Below, one piece after another: positions 58,953-64,000 of a stretch of DNA of 64,000 nucleotides (its first letter is position 1; the number at the start of each line of letters is the position of its first letter). Both the position numbers and the translations under genes were made by a program. Origin of the DNA: Streptomyces avidinii (GTDB lineage Bacteria > Actinomycetota > Actinomycetes > Streptomycetales > Streptomycetaceae); the NCBI RefSeq assembly GCF_014650695.1, contig NZ_BMVL01000002.1:62001-126000 (forward strand), written 5' to 3'. The notes under the pieces are model-generated. The model had not been told where the DNA came from. It saw nothing but the letters and a program-made list of their open reading frames with translations, and ran no database searches.

Positions 58953-61040
58953 ATGCATGAGGACACCCCACTCGAGGAGCTGATCAGCAGCGCCGCCCAG
59001 GACGCCGGAGGGTGGTTGGGCGCCCTGCCGGTCGCGCTGGTGGCCACCAGCAGCGACGGGATGGTGGTGCGCTGGAACCTCGGCGCCCAGCAGCTCCTCG
59101 GCTACACCCCGCCGCAGGTGCTGGGTCGGCACATCTCCGACCTCCTCCACCCGGGAGCCGACCGCAGCCTGGGCCGGTCGTTGTGGGAAACGGCCGCCAC
59201 CGGCCGCGGGGTCATGGGGACGGTCACCGCCTGGCACCGCGAGGGCCACCCGCTGGAGCTGGAGATCTGGGCCTGCCCGGTCCCCGACCGCCGCCACGGT
59301 GCGTCGGCCGTCCTGGTCTTCGCGGCCGACGCCCACGCGGCCCGCCGCATCAGGGGTTCCTCGGCCGTCTGGGACGGGTTGTTCGCGCGCTCGCCGGTCG
59401 GGATCGGAGTCCTCGACACGCAGTTGCGTTTCCTCCAGGTCAACCCGGCCCTCGAAGCGATGAACGGGCTGGCGGAATCCGCCCATGTGGGGCGGCGGCT
59501 GGCCGAGGTGCTGCCCGAGGTGAACGCCGGTGAGATGGAGGCGGCGATGCGCCTCGTGCTGGACACCGGCGAGCCGGTCCTCGACCGGCGCCGTACCGGC
59601 CGGACCCCGGCCGATCCGGAGCACGATCACGTGTGGTCGTGCTCGTACGTGCGCGTGGAGGATCCCGGTGGCCGGCCGATCGGCGTCATCGCCTCCCTCC
59701 TCGACATCACGGCGCAGCAGCGCGACCACACCGAGGCCGAAGCCGGCCGCCGCCGGCTGGCCCTGCTCAGCGAGGCGAGCTCCCGCATCGGCGCCAGTCT
59801 GGACCTGGAGCGCACGGCGCAGGAGCTCGCCGACCTCGCCGTCCCGCACCTCGCCGGCGCCGTCACCGTCGACGTGCTCGACTCCCTGGCCCGCGGCATC
59901 GAACCGGGCACGGGACTGGCCGGGGGCGTCGCCCTGCGCAGGCTGGGCAAGGCGCCGTTGACCGGGTCCACCGTCACTCGGGTCCTGGCGCCCCTGGGCA
60001 GAACCCTCATCTTCCCGTCGAACGCCCCGTACACCCAGGCCCTCTCGGCCCGCCAGCCGTTCCTGATCGCCCACCTCGACGAGGAGGCGGTCGCCCCGGC
60101 CGCCCGACACTCCCCCAGGCCCGTCCAGCTCCTGCGGATCGGCGTGCACTCGTTCATGATGATCCCGCTCATCGCCCGCGACATGGTGCTCGGCGTGGCC
60201 ACCTTCTACCGCACCGGGCCGGTCGGCCCGTTCGGGTCCGACGACGTCACCCTGGCCGGCGAGCTCGCGGCCCGTGCCGCCATCAGCATCGACAACGCGC
60301 GCCTCTACCACCACGAGCACGAGACCGCGGTGGTCCTCCAGCGCAGCATGCTCCCCCAGCACGTCACCCCACCGCCCGGTATCGAGATCGCCCACCGCTA
60401 CCTGCCGGCCAGTGACGTCAACGAAGTGGGTGGTGACTGGTACGACGTGCTCCACCTGAGCGGCGGCAGGGCAGCCCTGATCATCGGCGACGTCATGGGC
60501 CACGGCATCGCGGCCGCCGCCGTCATGGGACGCCTCTCCGCGACCGTCCGCGCGCTCGGCCGGCTCGACATGCCGCCCACGGCCCTGCTCCACCAGCTCG
60601 AAGCCGCCCTTGCCGACCTGTCCGACCCGATGCTCGCGACCTTCCTGTACGTGGTCTGCGACCCCGCCACCGGCCACTGCACGGTCACCCGCGCCGGACA
60701 CCCGCCCCCGGCCGTGGTCCAACCCGACGGCACCGTCTACCTCGTGAACACCCCGCCGGGCGTCCCGCTGGGCGTCGGCGGGATCGCCTTCACCACCACC
60801 GACATCTCCCTGCCGCCCGGCAGCCTCCTCGTGCTCTACACCGACGGCCTGATCGAGGCGCGCAGCCGCGACATCGACGAACGGCTGGGCGAGCTCACCG
60901 GCCTGCTCTCCGGACCCCAGCAATCGCTCGACCACCTCTGCGACTCCCTCATCGCCCACTTGGTCCCCGCCTCCGCCGACGACGACATCGCCCTCCTCGC
61001 GGCCCGCATCGGCGGACCCGTCGACCGACGGCCCGGGTGA
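58953..61040 (+). CDS. PAS-PAS-GAF-PP2C (SpoIIE-type) phosphatase
   Basis: 695-residue sensor phosphatase. Two PAS domains (about 22-140, with WNLGAQQLLGYTPPQVLG; and 150-265, with VGIGVLDTQLRFLQVNPALE) are followed by GAF (280-455) and a PP2C domain (470-690): VNEVGGDWYDVLHL, LIIGDVMGHGIAAAAVMGRL, VTRAGHPPPAVV, LLVLYTDGLIEAR. It resembles the other phosphatase in this window but has no ANTAR. It follows the LCP gene by 160 bp and is not coupled. The ATG at 58953 is chosen from domain start and GGAGGAGC upstream. Confidence 0.92.
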   Translation: MHEDTPLEELISSAAQDAGGWLGALPVALVATSSDGMVVRWNLGAQQLLGYTPPQVLGRHISDLLHPGADRSLGRSLWETAATGRGVMGTVTAWHREGHPLELEIWACPVPDRRHGASAVLVFAADAHAARRIRGSSAVWDGLFARSPVGIGVLDTQLRFLQVNPALEAMNGLAESAHVGRRLAEVLPEVNAGEMEAAMRLVLDTGEPVLDRRRTGRTPADPEHDHVWSCSYVRVEDPGGRPIGVIASLLDITAQQRDHTEAEAGRRRLALLSEASSRIGASLDLERTAQELADLAVPHLAGAVTVDVLDSLARGIEPGTGLAGGVALRRLGKAPLTGSTVTRVLAPLGRTLIFPSNAPYTQALSARQPFLIAHLDEEAVAPAARHSPRPVQLLRIGVHSFMMIPLIARDMVLGVATFYRTGPVGPFGSDDVTLAGELAARAAISIDNARLYHHEHETAVVLQRSMLPQHVTPPPGIEIAHRYLPASDVNEVGGDWYDVLHLSGGRAALIIGDVMGHGIAAAAVMGRLSATVRALGRLDMPPTALLHQLEAALADLSDPMLATFLYVVCDPATGHCTVTRAGHPPPAVVQPDGTVYLVNTPPGVPLGVGGIAFTTTDISLPPGSLLVLYTDGLIEARSRDIDERLGELTGLLSGPQQSLDHLCDSLIAHLVPASADDDIALLAARIGGPVDRRPG

Positions 61041-61152
61041 ATCGGGCCATCGGCCCTCCTGCACTGTCACTCCGCACGCCCGGACCCGTACAGTCCGTGA
61101 TGCCGATGCGCCGCCCCCGGGCAGCGCCCCGACAGCCGGACAGGAGTCAGCC

Positions 61153-62478
61153 GTGGCCACCGACGCCAGTAGCAGGCCGATCGCCCCGCAGCGGTCCGGA
61201 GCGGGGCGACCGCTCCCGGAGGCGGACGCCGCCTGCGTCGAGCGGTGGCTTACCCATCAGGGTGAACTGGTCGACCTGTTGGCGCAGGTACGGGAGCGGC
61301 TCGGCGGCGTCGCCGCCTTCCGCCTCGGGTCGCAGCCGACCGTGCTGGTCACCGGGCCCGAGGCCGTGCAGCACGTACTGGCCCTGCACCCCGACCGGTA
61401 CGTCAAGCGCTCCCACCGCGCCCGCCTGCTCATCGGCGACGGGGTGCTCGCCGCGACCGGCGAGGCCTGGAAGCGCCAACGGAAGCTGCTCCAGTCGCAG
61501 TTCACCGGAAGGGGGATGCGCCGGTACGAGCAGCGGATCACCGAGGCGGCGCGGACCACGGCCGGGCGGTGGGCCGGCCATGCGCGCAGCGGGCGGACCT
61601 TCGACCTGGGTGAGGAGATGCGCCGTTTCGCGCTGGACACCATCTGGCGGGCCTTGACCGGGCATCCGCTCGACGATGCCACCGCCCGCGAACTGACCTC
61701 CGTGGCCACCGTGGTGGCCGCGCTGCCGAGCCTGCCCGCCGATCGTGTCGACGCCCGGGACGCCGTCGCCGACGACCTGGCCAGGATCGACGAGGTCGCC
61801 CGGCGGGCGGTGGCCGCCGCCCGGGACGAAGCGCCCGGCGCCGACGGGCCGGGGCTGCTGCAGGTGCTGGTCGACGCCTCGGCCGAGCGTCCCGAGTACA
61901 CCGACCGGCTGCTGCGCGACGAGCTCGTCACCCTGCTGGTGGCCGGCCACGAGACCACCGCGACCACGTTGACCTGGCTGTACCTCCTGCTCGACCGCCA
62001 CCCCGCGGCGCGCGAGGAGGCCCTCGCGGCGGGCGGCGAGGGCTCACCGGAACGGCGCGAGGCGCTCCAGGCACTGGTCAGCGAGACGCTCCGGCTCTAC
62101 CCGTCCGCCTGGATCCTGCCCCGGCACGCGCCCGAGGCCGACGTGCTGGCGGGCTACCGCGTCGAGGCGGGTACGGATCTGCTGGTCTGCCCCTACCTCA
62201 CCCACCGCGATCCCGGGCTGTGGCCGGACCCCGAACGCTTCGACCCCCGGCGCTTCACCACTCCCGGCGGCCGTCCGACCGGGCCCGGGACCTACCTGCC
62301 GTTCGGAATCGGTCCCCGCGCCTGCCTCGGCCAGCAGTTCGCCCTGCGCGAGTCGGTCGCCCTCCTCGAACTCCTGCTGCCCGCCCATGTCCCGGCCTTC
62401 CGGACCGTCCCCACCGGGGCGGCGTACAGCATCATGGTCCGCCCCGACGGTCCGACGCCCGTGACCCTCACGTCCTGA
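61153..62478 (+). CDS. Cytochrome P450
   Basis: 441-residue monooxygenase. The oxygen-activation I-helix motif AGHETTATT is near 264, ExxR is in SETLRLYP, PERFDP near 355-360, and the haem loop FGIGPRACLGQQFA has Cys391. HxxR-like GEAWKRQRKLLQSQF is present. It is closer to the broad fatty-acid-type P450s (CYP102/110-like) than to macrolide P450s. No redox partner gene is adjacent, but the ferredoxin/NuoF-like pair 13 kb upstream could serve. The GTG follows AGGAG. Confidence 0.94.
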   Translation: MATDASSRPIAPQRSGAGRPLPEADAACVERWLTHQGELVDLLAQVRERLGGVAAFRLGSQPTVLVTGPEAVQHVLALHPDRYVKRSHRARLLIGDGVLAATGEAWKRQRKLLQSQFTGRGMRRYEQRITEAARTTAGRWAGHARSGRTFDLGEEMRRFALDTIWRALTGHPLDDATARELTSVATVVAALPSLPADRVDARDAVADDLARIDEVARRAVAAARDEAPGADGPGLLQVLVDASAERPEYTDRLLRDELVTLLVAGHETTATTLTWLYLLLDRHPAAREEALAAGGEGSPERREALQALVSETLRLYPSAWILPRHAPEADVLAGYRVEAGTDLLVCPYLTHRDPGLWPDPERFDPRRFTTPGGRPTGPGTYLPFGIGPRACLGQQFALRESVALLELLLPAHVPAFRTVPTGAAYSIMVRPDGPTPVTLTS

Positions 62479-62534
62479 GCCGAAGGCGCGCCGCACCGTC
62501 GCGCCGCACCGCCCGGCCGGCCCGGCGGCTTCTG

Positions 62535-63902
62535 TCAGGAGGAGGCGCGGCGGATGGCGGACAGGGTGCGGGAGACGTCCTCGTCGGTCGTCGACCAGTT
62601 GCTCACCGAGATGCGCATGACGCGGCGGCCGTGCCAGGTGGAGCCGCTGATCCATGCCGTTCCCTCGGCGAGGAGCCGGGCCAGTACCCGGTCGGTGCGT
62701 TCGTCGTCGCCGAACTCGGCGCAGACCTGGGTGAACACCACGTCGTTGAGGACGGTCGCGCCGTCGATGGCGCGGATGCCGGTGGCGAAGGTGCGGGCGT
62801 GGCGGCACAGCCGGTCGACGAGGTCGGCCACGCCCGAGCGGCCGAGGGATCTGAGGGCGGCCCATACGGTGAAGGCCCTTCCGCGGCGGGAGAGTTCGGG
62901 GACCTTGTCGACCGGGTCGCCGTGCTCGTGCTGGATGAGGTACTCGCCGCGCAGGCCCATCGCGGACCGGAGCGCGGAGGGGTCGCGGACGACGGCGAGG
63001 CCGCAGTCGTAGGGGACGTTCAGGGTCTTGTGGGCGTCCGTGGCCCAGGAGTCCGCCTGCGAGCAGCCCCCGGTGAGGTGGGCGCGGGCCGGGGAGGCGG
63101 CTGCCCACAGGCCGAACGCGCCGTCCACGTGCACCCAGGCGCCGGCCTCGTGAGCCGCCCGGATCGACTCGGTGAACGGGTCGAAGGCGCCGGAGTGGAT
63201 GTCGCCGGCCTGGAGGATCACGATCGTGGGGCCGTGATCGACGCCGGCGGTCGTGAGGGTGCGGCGCAGGGCCTCGGGGTCGATGCGTCCCTGCTCGTCC
63301 GCCGGTACGAGCTCGGGCCGGCCGAGACCGAGGTAGCGCAGGGCAAGGTCGATGGCCATGTGGCGGTCCTGGCCCGCGATGACGCGTACGGGTGGCCCAC
63401 CGGTGAGTCCGTCGTGGGCGACGTTCCAGCCGGCCCGCCGCAGGACGGCGTCGCGCGCGGCGGTGAGGCAGGTGAAATTGGCCATGGTGGCGCCGGTGGT
63501 GAAACCGACGGCGCTGTCGGGCGGCAGACCGAGCAGGTCGAGCAGCCAGGCGCCGGCGATCTCCTCCGCCGCCGTGTACGCGGGTGACGCCGCGCGCATC
63601 ACGCAGTTCTGGTCCCAGGCGCTGACCAGCCAGTCAACTGCGAGTGCGGCCGGTTCGGTGCCGCCGACCACGAATCCGTAGAACCGGCCGCTGGGGAACG
63701 CGGTGAGCCCCGGCTCGCAGGCCGTGGCCAGCAGGTCGACGACGTCGGCGGGCGTGCTCGGCGCATCGGGCAGCTCGACGCCGAGCGCGCCCACGATCTC
63801 GTCGACCGAGGCGCGGGCGGGAACCGGGCGGTCGGACAGGCTGGCCAGCCAGCGGACGGCATGGCCGTGCGCCTGTCGGAGCGCCGCCTCGCGCTCGTCC
63901 AT
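62535..63902 (-). CDS. Pyridoxal-dependent aromatic/amino-acid decarboxylase
   Basis: 455-residue group II PLP decarboxylase-like enzyme. The fold markers are SGRFYGFVVGGTEPAALAVD, TTGATMANFTCLTAARDAVL (phosphate-binding loop), His181 of the cofactor stack, HVDGAFG (Asp260) and SWATDAHKTLNVPYDCG with PLP-Lys292. Related actinobacterial proteins are called aminotransferase class V/decarboxylases; the substrate is likely an aromatic or acidic amino acid but is not settled. The ATG at 63902 is chosen because the residues upstream are unlike the family. Confidence 0.92.
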   Translation of the reverse strand: MDEREAALRQAHGHAVRWLASLSDRPVPARASVDEIVGALGVELPDAPSTPADVVDLLATACEPGLTAFPSGRFYGFVVGGTEPAALAVDWLVSAWDQNCVMRAASPAYTAAEEIAGAWLLDLLGLPPDSAVGFTTGATMANFTCLTAARDAVLRRAGWNVAHDGLTGGPPVRVIAGQDRHMAIDLALRYLGLGRPELVPADEQGRIDPEALRRTLTTAGVDHGPTIVILQAGDIHSGAFDPFTESIRAAHEAGAWVHVDGAFGLWAAASPARAHLTGGCSQADSWATDAHKTLNVPYDCGLAVVRDPSALRSAMGLRGEYLIQHEHGDPVDKVPELSRRGRAFTVWAALRSLGRSGVADLVDRLCRHARTFATGIRAIDGATVLNDVVFTQVCAEFGDDERTDRVLARLLAEGTAWISGSTWHGRRVMRISVSNWSTTDEDVSRTLSAIRRASS

Positions 63903-63942
63903 ACCTCGGACTATGGGACAGTCCCCGCCCGCCCGCAAGCGG

Positions 63943-64000
63943 TCAGTGGATGACGCTGAAGCTGCGCCAGGGCAGGCTCACCGGGGCCGTCACGTTGCTG
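63943..64000 (-). CDS. Partial gene at right edge, C-terminus only
   Basis: Eighteen codons at the very end read VTAPVSLPWRSFSVIH before a TGA (63943-63945), with high GC third positions. The rest lies outside the window. The beta-strand-like end recalls C-terminal sandwich domains of glycosidases or phosphodiesterases, but this is too short to assign. Confidence 0.4.
   Translation of the reverse strand, partial: SNVTAPVSLPWRSFSVIH

Overview
High-GC actinobacterial DNA, most likely a Streptomyces chromosome and plausibly an arm region. Support: very strong G/C third-position bias in every convincing gene, many GTG starts and 4-bp ATGA/GTGA overlaps, families typical of the genus (YtrA-type GntR with ABC exporter, SpoIIE-type phosphatases with PAS/GAF/ANTAR domains, F420-linked oxidoreductases, LCP proteins, DUF5954, mycothiol-linked DinB-like proteins), and one TTA codon. 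No rRNA, convincing tRNA or CRISPR array was seen. About 58 intact genes and about 8 broken ones are described.

Left part (0-22 kb): regulators with small targets alternate with gene remnants. TetR diverges from a membrane alpha/beta hydrolase (2.5-4.5 kb). A GntR-ABC exporter operon (4.7-7.1 kb) is preceded by a clear inverted repeat. A membrane-protein pseudogene has an in-frame TAG (7.75-8.3 kb). A small membrane protein is paired with a large membrane NACHT NTPase (8.4-11.1 kb), which is the best candidate for a poorly described conflict/signalling system. An ISL3 transposase scrap follows and has rewritten the 3' ends of both the NACHT gene and the convergent WYL regulator gene. Then come a DinB-like protein, a quinone-oxidoreductase-like protein diverging from LysR, and a second LysR diverging from an IMPase-like/F420-reductase-like pair. 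SRPBCC, HNH-like and frameshifted unknown remnants lie between them.

Middle (19-44 kb): DUF1266 and LppU-like proteins, SMI1/KNR4, an F420-type LLM oxidoreductase, and a block that looks like a stress regulon. That block holds a PRC-barrel protein, an epimerase, a ferritin-like protein, two related small proteins, an RsbW-like ATPase, a hemerythrin and an ANTAR-GAF-PAS-PP2C phosphatase. After it come glucose-6-phosphate dehydrogenase, an acyl-CoA dehydrogenase-like protein, a membrane glutaredoxin, GNAT enzymes, and TetR diverging from an aldo/keto reductase.

Right (43-64 kb): an aldehyde dehydrogenase and an amine oxidase suggest polyamine/amine catabolism, but the amine oxidase has lost its N-terminus at about 46,525. 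There it abuts the orphan 3' tail of another gene on the opposite strand. Immediately downstream a tightly packed operon encodes a NuoF-like flavoprotein, a 3Fe-4S ferredoxin, an NDP-forming acyl-CoA synthetase, two acyl-CoA dehydrogenases that share a nearly identical 193-bp tract, a 3-hydroxyacyl-CoA dehydrogenase and TetR. This is an acyl-CoA catabolic island with its own redox module. DUF5954, a VOC protein, LCP, a second PP2C phosphatase, a cytochrome P450 and a PLP decarboxylase finish the window, and a partial gene runs off the right edge.

A recurring feature is short tandem repeats of 6, 7, 10, 12, 14 and 18 bp, both between genes and in frame inside genes, where they encode low-complexity tails or linkers.
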